In this document: one piece after another, positions 7,574-15,672 of the stretch
Layout: each line of letters begins with the position of its first letter
Position numbering within the stretch: position 1 is the first letter of the stretch
Source: Verrucomicrobiaceae bacterium
Lineage (GTDB): Bacteria > Verrucomicrobiota > Verrucomicrobiae > Verrucomicrobiales > Akkermansiaceae
DNA length: 20,932 bases
Direction: 5' to 3'
Assembly (NCBI GenBank): GCA_003820635.1
Contig: RPOS01000046.1
Span: 1-20,932 of the forward strand
The notes under the pieces: generated by a model
The model's input: the letters and a program-made list of their open reading frames with translations, nothing else
What the model was told of the DNA's origin: nothing
Databases searched by the model: none
Program-made: the position numbers and the translations under genes

Positions 7574-8344
7574 ATGACCCGCTTCCGCCCTTGCATCGAC
7601 CTCCACCAGGGAAAAGTGAAACAAATCGTTGGCGGCAGTCTGCGGGACGATGGCTCGGAACCAACGGAGAATTTCGTCTCGGACAAGCCGCCCGCGTGGT
7701 TCGCGGAAACATTCCGAAACGACCGGCTGACCGGCGGGCATGTCATCAAGCTCGGGCCCGGCAATGACGCCGCGGCCCGCGAGGCGCTCTCCGCTTGGCC
7801 GGGCGGACTGCAAATCGGCGGCGGAATTTCCGCGGGGAACGCGCAGGAGTGGCTGGATGCCGGGGCGAGCCATGTGATTGTCACCTCGGCCTTGTTTGAT
7901 GCGGAGGGGGAATTTCTATCAGAAACGCTGGATGCGCTGGTGAAGGCGATCGGTGCGGACAAACTCGTCATTGATCTCTCCTGCCGCCGCACTCCGCACG
8001 GCTGGAAGGTGGCGATGAACCGCTGGCAGACGCTCACTGATCTCGAAATCACCCACGCCACGCTCGACCGGCTGGCACCGCATTGCGCCGAGTTCCTGAT
8101 CCACGCCGCCGATGTGGAAGGGCTCTGCGGCGGCATCGATGCGGATCTCGTTTCCCTGTTAGGCAGCTGGGGGAAAATCCCGGTCACCTATGCCGGCGGC
8201 GCGGCGACGATGGCTGACGTGCTGCTCGTCGAAAGCGCCGGCCAGGGCAAGGTGGATGTCACCGTGGGCAGCGCGCTGGATCTCTTCGGCGGCAAGGGGC
8301 TGGGCTACCGGGAGCTTGTGGCATGGAACCGCCGGGCGGGCTGA
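7574..8344 (+). CDS. hisA: Phosphoribosylformimino-5-aminoimidazole carboxamide ribotide isomerase, eukaryote-like HisA
   Basis: The 256-aa beta/alpha-barrel enzyme catalyses the fourth step of histidine synthesis, an Amadori isomerisation of ProFAR to PRFAR. The sequence reads like fungal HIS6, not common bacterial HisA. Matching segments are PCIDLHQGKVKQIVGG (6-21) with catalytic Asp9, HVIKLGPGND (56-65), LQIGGGI (79-85), LVIDLSC (131-137) with the second catalytic Asp134, FLIHAADVEGLCGGID (174-189), YAGGA (206-210) and KVDVTVGSALDLFGG (226-240). The ATG at 7574 fits the family start; the open frame upstream to 7430 has no such sequence. No other his gene is nearby. The 3' end overlaps the convergent methyltransferase by 40 bases. 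Confidence 0.93.
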   Translation: MTRFRPCIDLHQGKVKQIVGGSLRDDGSEPTENFVSDKPPAWFAETFRNDRLTGGHVIKLGPGNDAAAREALSAWPGGLQIGGGISAGNAQEWLDAGASHVIVTSALFDAEGEFLSETLDALVKAIGADKLVIDLSCRRTPHGWKVAMNRWQTLTDLEITHATLDRLAPHCAEFLIHAADVEGLCGGIDADLVSLLGSWGKIPVTYAGGAATMADVLLVESAGQGKVDVTVGSALDLFGGKGLGYRELVAWNRRAG

Positions 8345-9078
8345 ACCCGTCGCACTTCCAGGCGGTCCCAGTAGGCGCAGTCGCGCCAATCCGCGAAGGC
8401 ATCGCGATACGGACGCAAGCGGCTGCCAGTCGCAACGGAATCCCCGGCGACGAGCACCTCGTTCATGGCCTCGGCGGACTTGATGGCGCGCACCACGGGG
8501 AAATTTCCCGTTAGAATCCGGCGGGTGAGCGATTGCATCGTGCGGTGGCCGGCACCGGTCACCAGATTCACCGCGAGCACGCCGCCCGGGGCAACCGCCC
8601 GGCGGAGGTTTTCCAACAAGGCCGGATCCCATGCCCGTGGACGGAAAACATCGGTCTTGCCAGCCAGATAGATGTCATCAAACACCACATCGAAAGTGCG
8701 GCGGCTTTCCGCCAGCCATGGATAGGCGTCGCCGAGGATCACCTCGATGCCGAGTTCATCCAAGGCCATGTGCTGGCGCGCGAGCGAGACGATTTCCGGG
8801 TCGATGTCGATCGCCGTGAGGCGGCAATCCGGCAGCAGGTGGCGCAGGATGCGGAAGGCGGTGCCGCCCGCAAGACCGAGCATCAACACCGAGCGCGGCG
8901 GATGATGTTTCCCCAGCAGCGCCGAGGCCGCGATCATGTCCCATGCGAGGCCGGTGAGGAAACGCTTGCGGTGGAAGGAGGCGTGAATCGCGCCAGCCAC
9001 GCGGAACTCGGTGGCGAGATCCGATTTCCAGATCTCCAACGATTGATGGCTGGTGTGGACAGTCTCCGTGCGACGCAT
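8305..9078 (-). CDS. SAM-dependent methyltransferase / spermidine synthase-like protein
   Basis: The 257-aa Rossmann-fold protein resembles the spermidine synthase-like methyltransferases often called fused or orphan SpeE. Motif I is LMLGLAGGTAFR (65-76), followed by the acidic AIDIDPEIV (89-97) that holds the ribose of SAM, GDAYPWL (116-122), and FDVVFDDIYL (129-138). APGGVLAVN is near the usual post-motif III. The short N-terminal region lacks a full spermidine synthase beta-barrel, so the aminopropyl acceptor is unclear; a methyl transfer to an unknown substrate is equally likely. It ends inside the 3' end of hisA (40-base tail-to-tail overlap). It lies downstream of cusA in the same direction after a 185-base gap, so it is probably not part of the metal operon proper. 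Confidence 0.75.
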   Translation of the reverse strand: MRRTETVHTSHQSLEIWKSDLATEFRVAGAIHASFHRKRFLTGLAWDMIAASALLGKHHPPRSVLMLGLAGGTAFRILRHLLPDCRLTAIDIDPEIVSLARQHMALDELGIEVILGDAYPWLAESRRTFDVVFDDIYLAGKTDVFRPRAWDPALLENLRRAVAPGGVLAVNLVTGAGHRTMQSLTRRILTGNFPVVRAIKSAEAMNEVLVAGDSVATGSRLRPYRDAFADWRDCAYWDRLEVRRVQPARRFHATSSR

Positions 9079-9139
9079 GATGGGTGAAGCGTGAACGGAT
9101 ATTCCGGGGAGGGGAATTGGAAACCGTCAGGCTCGTGGC

Positions 9140-9156
9140 GGCGGTTTGTAACCGCC
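9140..9156. repeat. Perfect 7-bp palindrome with 3-base loop (REP-like)
   Basis: GGCGGTT (9140-9146), loop TGT, AACCGCC (9150-9156) lies in the 185-base gap between cusA and the methyltransferase. It has the same architecture as the element at 7537-7555: short perfect arms, 3-base loop, intergenic. On the minus strand it comes 108 bases after the cusA stop, with no T-run, so it is not a clear intrinsic terminator. A dispersed palindromic repeat or transcript-end stabiliser is inferred. I see nothing else in the gap. Confidence 0.45.
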
Positions 9157-9263
9157 ATGCCCGAATTCGACAATAAGCGATGGAGGCGGCAAGCTGGTTT
9201 AGATCGGGTTGGTTGGGCATGGCGGATGCAATTTGCCTTCGGCCAACCGGGATGCGCTTCGCG

Positions 9264-12200
9264 TCATTGTTGAGTCGCTATCGCTACTTCTGGTTTGCCG
9301 CCACTTTGATGCTTCCTGAGTTCCCGTTCGCGCAGCCAGAGGAAGATGACCGGCGTGACGATGAGGATGTGGATCAGACTGGAAATCATTCCGCCGATCA
9401 CAGGAGTGGCGAGTGGTTTCATGACTTCCGCTCCTTGGCGGTGACTCCACATGATGGGCAGCAGGCTGCAAACGATGGTGGCCACGGTCATCACCTTGGG
9501 ACGCAGGCGCAGCCGCGCGCCGTCCTTCACGGCCTGCATGAGGTCCGCGCTGGAAAACGCCGCGCCTTTTTCCGCCATGCGGGCTTTCACGGTTTCCTCC
9601 AGATAGACGACCATCACCACGCCGGTCTGCACGGCGGTGCCGAAGAGGGCAATGTAGCCGACCCATACCGCGCCGTTGAAATTGTAGCCGAGCAGTTTCT
9701 GCAAAAGCACGCCACCACTCAGCGCGAAGGGCACGGCGAGCATGACGTGCGCCGCTTCCAGAGCGCTGTGATAGACGAGGTAGAGCAGCACGAAGATCAC
9801 CATCAAAACGATCGGAAACACCATCTGCATCGTCTTCACGAAGCGGCGCTGGTTTTCATATTCACCGGTCATCTTCCAGGTCATGCCTTCCCAGTTCACG
9901 GTCTTGAGTTTCCGCTCCACCTCCAGAACGAAGCCGCCGAGGTCGCGGTCTTGCACGTTTGCCTGCACATAACTACGGAGGCGTCCATTTTCCGAGGCGA
10001 TCTCGTTCGCTCCTACCTGACGAGTGATCTTCGCGACCATTCCTAACGGTATGTAGGGAGTGTTCGCGCCATCGCCGCCACTGGCAGGAGCTGCCGCAGA
10101 TGCCACTCCACCGCCCATGCCTCCACCGCCTTGCGGGGCGGCGTTCGCAGCGGCCATGCCCGGCTTCGCGGCGATGAGAATGCGGCTGAGTTTCTCGATG
10201 TCATCGCGCTCGCCGCGTTCGACGCGAATCTGGATGGGGAAACGCTGCCTGCCCTCGATGGTGGTGCTGACGTTCTTGCCGCCGATGGAAATCTCCACCG
10301 CGTCCAGCACGTCCTTCGCGCTCAGGCCGTAACGCGCCATCGCGGTGCGATCCACCTCGATGTTGAGATAGGGCTTGCCCTGCACGCGCGATGGGGAAAC
10401 TCCGGCCGCGCCTTCGATGCTGTTGATGAGTTTTTCGATCTCGAAGGCCTTGCGCTGGATGGCGTCGAGATTGTCGCCATAGATCTTCACGCCGACCTGG
10501 GCGCGGATGCCGGTGTAGAGCATGAGAATCCGGTTCTCGATCGGCTGGAGCAGCGCGGGCACATAGCCGGGAACTTGTTTCATCTTCTCGGTGAGCTCGG
10601 CCTTGAGCTTTTCCATCGTCATGCCATCGCGCCACGCGGGGTTGCGCTTCACGCGGAATTTCCCGTCGGGGATGTATTCCGGTTTGAGCATGATGGTGGT
10701 TTCAAGCATCTCGGTGGGAGCTGGATCGGTGGCGGTTTCGAAACGACCGAGCTTGCCTGCCACGGTTTCCACCTCGGGAGTTTGGGCGATGACCTTGTCC
10801 TGCCACGACATCACGCGCTGGATTTCCTTGAGTCCGGTCTTCGGCATCATCACCGGCATGTAGAGCAAGCTGCCCTCGTTGAGCGGCGGCATGAACTCGC
10901 GGCCGAAGCCGGTGACCAGCGCCGCAACCCGCGGGTAGCCGGCGTCGCGGATTTGTTTCACCGTGGCGCGAGGCAATCCGAATGCCTCTAACAACGCGAA
11001 GCAAAGAATGAGGAACGCGCCCGTGATGACGGTCTTGCGGTGATGGAGCGCCCAGTTGAGCGCGGGTTCGTAGATCCTGAGGAGGAACTTCATCACAATG
11101 TTCTTGTCCTCGGAATGGAAGGGGCCGCGCACGAGCAGTGAGCACAGCACCGGCACCAGCGTCACGGCCAATAGCGTGGAACCGATCATCGCGAAGGTCT
11201 TGGTGAAGGCCAGCGGGTGGAACAGTTTCCCCTCCTGGCCGGTGAGCGCGAAGACCGGCACGAAGGCGAGGATGATGATGGCCATCGCGAAGAAAATCGG
11301 GCGACCCACCTGTTTGCAGGCGGCGAGCGTCGTTTCCCAGGTTTCAGGCCGGGTGAGTGGCCGGCCTTTTTCCTCCCCAGCTTTCTCGCAATGTCGGATG
11401 ACGTTTTCCGTCACGACAATCGCCGCGTCCACGAGAACGCCGATGGCGATGGCAATGCCGGTAAGCGACATGATGTTGCTGGTGATGCCGAACTCCTTCA
11501 TCAGCAGGAAGGAGATGAGGATCGAGATCGGCAGCGGCAGCGTGACGATGAGAATACTGCGGAAGTGCCACAGGAAAATGATGTGCGCGAGCGTGACGAG
11601 GATGACTTCCTCGATGAGCGCGTGTTTCAACGTGTCTATCGTGCGGTCGATCAATTCGCTGCGGTCGTAGAACGGCCGGATCGTCACTCCGGGCGGCAGA
11701 CTGGATGAAATATCGTCGATCTTATCCTTCACCCGCTCGATGACGGCCTTCGCATTTTCACCGGTGCGCATGACCACCGTGCCGCCGACGGCTTCATGGC
11801 CGTTCAAATCCAACGCGCCGCGCCGGTAGTCACCGCCGATCTGGACGGTGGCGATGTCCTTCAAATAGATCGGCGTGCCGTCCACCGCCTTGACGGTGAC
11901 GAGTTCGAGATCCTCCGGTCCGGTGACGAGGCCGATGCCGCGCAGGACGAACTCCGCGCCGTTTTCCTCGACGGTTTTACCGCCGACGTTGAGGTTGGCG
12001 TTTTGCACGGCGGTCATCACCTCCATCAAGGTGACGCCTGTGGCGCGCATTTTGGTCGATGAAAGCTCGACCTGATACTGTTTCACAAAGCCGCCGATGC
12101 TGGCCACCTCCGCCACGCCCTGAACGCTGGCGAGGTCATAACGGATCTTCCAATCCTGGAGCGAGCGGAGTTGCGCCAGATCATAGCCGCCGTCCTTCGC

Positions 12201-12650
12201 CTTTTCCGGATCGACGTGCAGGTAATACTGATAGACCCAGCCGAGGCCGGAAGCATCCGGCCCGAGCTGTGGCGTCACGCCATCGGGCATTTGTCCTTGG
12301 AGGAAATTCAGGCGCTCCAGCACCCGGGCGCGGGCGAAGTAGGTGTCGATCTTGTCCTCAAAGATGATGGTGATCAGTGAGAAGCCGAACATCGAGGTGG
12401 CGCGCACCTCTTTCACTCCGGCTAGACCTTGCAAGCCGGTGGAGAGTGGAAAAGTCACCTGATCCTCGACCTCCTGCGGGCTGCGGCCCATCCAATCGGC
12501 GTAAACGAGCACCTGGTTCTCGGTGAGGTCCGGGATGGCGTCCACCGGCGTGAGACGAATAGCGCGGATGCCCAGCGCGATGAGCATGAGCGCACCGCAG
12601 ATGACGAGGAAGCGGTTGCGAAGGCTCCATTCAATGGTTTTCTCGATCAT
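9264..12650 (-). CDS. cusA: Heavy-metal RND efflux pump, CusA/CzcA family inner-membrane transporter
   Basis: The 1128-aa proton-driven pump should form a trimer and drive metal from the periplasm or inner membrane through the outer membrane. The first transmembrane helix is at about 13-30, followed by the family hallmark TPVDAIPDLTENQV (34-47). TM4 carries the proton-relay acids Asp408 and Glu415 (LVDAAIVVTEN). Of the three methionines that bind Cu/Ag in E. coli CusA (573, 623, 672), two are kept (Met648 in EMLETT, Met710 in ILMLYTG), but the third is Leu776 (RYGLS). A Gly/Ala-rich insert at about 831-863 (10062-10160) makes the protein longer than the usual ~1040 aa. It follows cusB by 6 bases. 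The substrate is probably Cu(I)/Ag(I) from the neighbours; Zn/Co/Ni cannot be excluded. Confidence 0.9.
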   Translation of the reverse strand: MIEKTIEWSLRNRFLVICGALMLIALGIRAIRLTPVDAIPDLTENQVLVYADWMGRSPQEVEDQVTFPLSTGLQGLAGVKEVRATSMFGFSLITIIFEDKIDTYFARARVLERLNFLQGQMPDGVTPQLGPDASGLGWVYQYYLHVDPEKAKDGGYDLAQLRSLQDWKIRYDLASVQGVAEVASIGGFVKQYQVELSSTKMRATGVTLMEVMTAVQNANLNVGGKTVEENGAEFVLRGIGLVTGPEDLELVTVKAVDGTPIYLKDIATVQIGGDYRRGALDLNGHEAVGGTVVMRTGENAKAVIERVKDKIDDISSSLPPGVTIRPFYDRSELIDRTIDTLKHALIEEVILVTLAHIIFLWHFRSILIVTLPLPISILISFLLMKEFGITSNIMSLTGIAIAIGVLVDAAIVVTENVIRHCEKAGEEKGRPLTRPETWETTLAACKQVGRPIFFAMAIIILAFVPVFALTGQEGKLFHPLAFTKTFAMIGSTLLAVTLVPVLCSLLVRGPFHSEDKNIVMKFLLRIYEPALNWALHHRKTVITGAFLILCFALLEAFGLPRATVKQIRDAGYPRVAALVTGFGREFMPPLNEGSLLYMPVMMPKTGLKEIQRVMSWQDKVIAQTPEVETVAGKLGRFETATDPAPTEMLETTIMLKPEYIPDGKFRVKRNPAWRDGMTMEKLKAELTEKMKQVPGYVPALLQPIENRILMLYTGIRAQVGVKIYGDNLDAIQRKAFEIEKLINSIEGAAGVSPSRVQGKPYLNIEVDRTAMARYGLSAKDVLDAVEISIGGKNVSTTIEGRQRFPIQIRVERGERDDIEKLSRILIAAKPGMAAANAAPQGGGGMGGGVASAAAPASGGDGANTPYIPLGMVAKITRQVGANEIASENGRLRSYVQANVQDRDLGGFVLEVERKLKTVNWEGMTWKMTGEYENQRRFVKTMQMVFPIVLMVIFVLLYLVYHSALEAAHVMLAVPFALSGGVLLQKLLGYNFNGAVWVGYIALFGTAVQTGVVMVVYLEETVKARMAEKGAAFSSADLMQAVKDGARLRLRPKVMTVATIVCSLLPIMWSHRQGAEVMKPLATPVIGGMISSLIHILIVTPVIFLWLRERELRKHQSGGKPEVAIATQQ

Positions 12651-12656
12651 GATCTA

Positions 12657-14336
12657 TCAGGGTTTGATTTCCTCGCCGCACTCGGACATCTCTGCTCCGA
12701 AGAACGGATTCGCCATGGCGCGTCCACTGGTTTGAATCCAGCGGGCTTTCTTGGGCACGCCGGGAATGGCTTCGTTCACCATGCCGCATTCGTAGATCTG
12801 GAAATCCGGCGTTTGTCCGGCTTTCCGCAGCGGTTCGAGCGCGGCGGTGGCGGCCACCGTGAATTTGTGAAACGCGGCGCGTGCGGACTTGAGATCATCG
12901 AAGCCGTGGAAATGGCGGGCCTTGTCGAGGTCGTCGAGTTTCTCCACGGCAGGGCGGAGCAGTTTCACCATTGCTCCGGTCACGTCCATCGCCGGCTCGC
13001 TGGCCTTGTTGAATGCGGCGAGGTCGTCCTTCCCGAGCCCGGCGGCCATGGCGTCGGCCACCTTGATGAAATCCGCAATGGATTTTTTCTGTTCCTCATT
13101 CAGTCCGGTCTGCGCGCTGACCGGCATCTGGGTTTCCGGCTGACTCATGAACGCGCGGTTCATTTCCGCTTGTCCGTCGATGAGTAGATTGCCGTTGGTG
13201 ACAACCGCGTCGCCTTCCTTGAGTCCTGATAGAACCTCGATGTCCGTATCGCCACGACGTCCGGTTTTCAAAACGGCCTGTTCATAGGCACCGCCGCTCT
13301 GGTCAATGTAAACGACGGCCTGCGGACCGGTTTCGATGACCGCCGAGCGCGGAACGGTGAGTACGGCGGGCGCTTCGAGCTCCACCATGCCGTCGGCATA
13401 AAGCCGGTGGAGGAGTTCCCGGCGGCCGTTGACGAGCGGGTTCGCCAGCTCGACGCGCACCTTCGTCGAGCGGGTGGCTTCGTCGAAGTTTGGATCAATG
13501 AAGGTGATCTTGCCGGTGAAGGATTTGTCAGGAAGCGAGGGCGTGGTGACTTTCACTGACAAGCCGGGCTTGATCCACGGCATGTCCTGTTCGTAAGCGC
13601 GGAACATGAACCACATGGTCGAGAAGTCCGCGATTTCGAAGAGTTGCTGGCCGGTGGCGACGTATTGACCTTCGTAGATCGATTGCGCGACGACGGTGCC
13701 GCTGATGGGCGCGAGGATCTGCGAGGTGAGGGAGTCGGCGGGTTTCTGATCAATCAAATCGATCTGTGTCTGCGTGAGCCCCATCTGACGGAGGCGCAGT
13801 CCGGTGTTCCTCTTCAGCTCACCGCCGAGCTGGCGGTATTCGCGTTCGGCTTGCAGCAATGAAGGACTGTAGAACTCGGCGAGTGGCTGACCTTCGGCCA
13901 CCTCCGAGCCGACAAAGTTCACATGCAGCTTGTCGATGCGGCCATCGATGTAGGTGGACAGCACGCGATGGCGCATTTGATTGTCATCGATGGTGCCTGA
14001 AACGCGCAGCGTGCGGACGAGCGGTTGGGTTTTTGCCTCGACGGTCTGCACGTGCAGCACCTGGATCTGGTTTTGCGTCAGGGCAACAACGCTGCCGCCG
14101 CCTGTTTCATCAAAGCCCTTCTCTCCCTCGTAAACGGGTGTGAGTTCCATGCCGCAGATCGTGCAGCGGCCGGGCTTGTCGCTCTTGATCCACGGGTGCA
14201 TGGCGCTCTGATAGTAGAGCGCCTTGCGTTCGCCCGTGGCAGCGCTGGAGGATGTGGATTCGGTTTTCTTGAGGGCGAACCATGTGCCTGTCGCGGCCAA
14301 CGCCGCAGTGATGAGAATGGTGAGGAATGTTTTCAT
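12657..14336 (-). CDS. cusB: CusB-like periplasmic adaptor with metal-binding domain and C-terminal DUF3347-like domain
   Basis: This is a 559-aa membrane-fusion protein linking the RND pump to the outer-membrane channel. Residues 1-20 form a signal or anchor helix. Residues 41-69 are a heavy-metal-binding domain (MHPWI then CTICGMELTP). The adaptor core (about 85-400) shows the barrel-sandwich half TYIDGRIDKLHV, a coiled-coil hairpin around QAEREYRQLGG, and LAPISGTVV, then beta-barrel strands. Residues 410-559 resemble DUF3347: a helical segment ending in ECGM (Cys517, Met519), WIQTSGRAMANPFFGAEM and ECGE (Cys553). This domain is usually a separate protein or a tail of some CusB proteins, and its Cys/Met residues could bind copper. 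It starts 4 bases after the outer-membrane gene's stop. Confidence 0.9.
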   Translation of the reverse strand: MKTFLTILITAALAATGTWFALKKTESTSSSAATGERKALYYQSAMHPWIKSDKPGRCTICGMELTPVYEGEKGFDETGGGSVVALTQNQIQVLHVQTVEAKTQPLVRTLRVSGTIDDNQMRHRVLSTYIDGRIDKLHVNFVGSEVAEGQPLAEFYSPSLLQAEREYRQLGGELKRNTGLRLRQMGLTQTQIDLIDQKPADSLTSQILAPISGTVVAQSIYEGQYVATGQQLFEIADFSTMWFMFRAYEQDMPWIKPGLSVKVTTPSLPDKSFTGKITFIDPNFDEATRSTKVRVELANPLVNGRRELLHRLYADGMVELEAPAVLTVPRSAVIETGPQAVVYIDQSGGAYEQAVLKTGRRGDTDIEVLSGLKEGDAVVTNGNLLIDGQAEMNRAFMSQPETQMPVSAQTGLNEEQKKSIADFIKVADAMAAGLGKDDLAAFNKASEPAMDVTGAMVKLLRPAVEKLDDLDKARHFHGFDDLKSARAAFHKFTVAATAALEPLRKAGQTPDFQIYECGMVNEAIPGVPKKARWIQTSGRAMANPFFGAEMSECGEEIKP

Positions 14337-14340
14337 GGAA

Positions 14341-15585
14341 TCAGCGGTTGGGAACCAGGGTGTGAAGTTGTTCGAGAGCGGCGAGTTGCATGGCGATCAT
14401 GCGGCGTTGTTCGAGGCGGATGGAGTAGAGGGTGCGCGCGGAGTCCAGCAGATCCGATAGAGGAGCTTTGGAGCTGATCCACGCGGCTTCGGTGGTTTGG
14501 GTGGCCTTGAGGGCCTTTTCGTGGATTTCGCCGGAGTAGGCGCGGGCCTCGGCGGCGGCGTTGGCGGCTTCGGTGGCGGCCATCGTGACCATGCTTGCGA
14601 TTTCGCGACGCATGGTTTCCACATCGCTTGCGGCGGCGAGTTCGCGGCTTTTTGCGGCGGCGATCTTCGCTTTGTAGGATGAATCGTTGAACCACGGCAG
14701 GCTGATTTTCACGCCCACGGTGGTGCTCTTGATGTCGCCGGTGTCCGAGTAGAGTTGGGCATCCACGCCCACAGCGACTTCCGGCAGGCGTTCGCGATCC
14801 GCGATGCGGGTGTCCGCGTTGGCGGCAGAGACCATTTCCTTCATCGACCGGACCTTTGGATTCGAATACGGGATGCGGGCGACCTCGGCTGTGGCGACAG
14901 GCACGGGCGGCGGAGAGGCGGGAAGTTTCAACACTGGCCACGGTGATTCGAGCGGACGACCGAGCGTGATGTTCAGCAATCTTGCGTAGCCCTCGCGGCT
15001 GCGGCGTGCGGCATCGAGCATCTGTTTTTCCTTCGCCAGTTCGGTTTCCATGCGCAGCGCGTCGGTGCTGTTGCCCATCGGGTCCGCGGCCATCTGCTTG
15101 GCGTTTTCCACCATCGCGGTCATCCATTCGATCTGCGCCTGTTGCAGGGTGATGGATTCATCCGCGAGTGCGAGTTCGATGGCGGCCTTGGCGGCCTCGG
15201 CACCGGCTGTTAGGGAGGCGCCGCCGGAGTTTTCGATTTGGGCGCGTTGCATCGCCTCCATTTTCGCACGCTCGGCGGCGAACATGCCGGGTTTCGGCAA
15301 TGCCTGTTCGAAGCCGATCATGACGTCTCCGTCGTCCATTCGCATCATTTCTTCAGCTCCCATGAAGCCGACGCCGATCATGGGATCATTCCACAGCCGG
15401 ACTGCACGCGCATCGTGCGCAGCGGCAATGGCCTGGTGTTTTCCGGCGATAGCGGACGGATGGGTGCGGGCGGCCTCGTTTCTCAGTTTCGAGAGGAGTC
15501 CGTCATTCAGGAGCTGGGGTTCAGCCGCATGGAGCAGGCTTCCGGCCACAGAAAGGCCGGCAAAGAGATAGTGGATTGAGTGCAT
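14341..15585 (-). CDS. TolC/CusC-like outer-membrane efflux protein
   Basis: The 414-aa protein has a signal peptide (residues 1-20, ending near LLHAAEP) with no lipobox cysteine, unlike lipidated E. coli CusC. The mature part contains long Ala/Glu/Lys-rich helices with two similar halves, as expected for the trimeric alpha-barrel of the outer-membrane efflux protein family. An N-terminal NDPMIGVGF segment resembles the beta-barrel strand of metal-pump partners. The region 77-95 is rich in Met and acidic residues (MGAEEMMRMDDGDVM), which may matter for copper or silver passage. Its stop is 4 bases from the cusB start and cusB is 6 bases from cusA, so the three form a tight tripartite-pump operon. 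An 87-base gap with two hairpins separates it from the Cys-rich gene upstream. Confidence 0.85.
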   Translation of the reverse strand: MHSIHYLFAGLSVAGSLLHAAEPQLLNDGLLSKLRNEAARTHPSAIAGKHQAIAAAHDARAVRLWNDPMIGVGFMGAEEMMRMDDGDVMIGFEQALPKPGMFAAERAKMEAMQRAQIENSGGASLTAGAEAAKAAIELALADESITLQQAQIEWMTAMVENAKQMAADPMGNSTDALRMETELAKEKQMLDAARRSREGYARLLNITLGRPLESPWPVLKLPASPPPVPVATAEVARIPYSNPKVRSMKEMVSAANADTRIADRERLPEVAVGVDAQLYSDTGDIKSTTVGVKISLPWFNDSSYKAKIAAAKSRELAAASDVETMRREIASMVTMAATEAANAAAEARAYSGEIHEKALKATQTTEAAWISSKAPLSDLLDSARTLYSIRLEQRRMIAMQLAALEQLHTLVPNR

Positions 15586-15624
15586 GATTCATCTGAGTCG
15601 GTGGTTGGAATACAGGATCCAAAC

Positions 15625-15668
15625 GCCCGCGAAGTTGTTGCGCGGGCACAGTGCGCCTGGGAAGGCGC
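15625..15668 (-). terminator. Tandem GC-rich hairpins between the Cys-rich gene and the TolC-like gene
   Basis: On the transcribed (minus) strand, 4 bases after the Cys-rich gene's stop, a 6-bp stem with a 4-base loop (arms 15653-15658 and 15663-15668) is followed 5 bases later by a 7-bp stem, GCCCGCG/CGCGGGC, with a 9-base loop (arms 15625-15631 and 15641-15647). No T-run follows. They may attenuate read-through into the pump genes or set a processing site that gives the first gene more mRNA. The pairs are perfect by eye; the function is inferred. Confidence 0.45.
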
Positions 15669-15672
15669 GGAC

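Noticed and set aside
7432..8187. 252-residue N-terminal extension of the UDP-glucose pyrophosphorylase
   Set aside because: It is antisense to hisA, has no family similarity, and the UDPGP start fits the ATG at 7431.
9180..10991. Long plus-strand frames opposite cusA
   Set aside because: Composition is rich in His, Asp, Gly and Arg as expected from antisense reading of a GC-rich gene; no motifs, and CusA is certain.
12651..12656. Possible promoter between cusB and cusA
   Set aside because: The gap is only 6 bases; the genes are surely co-transcribed.
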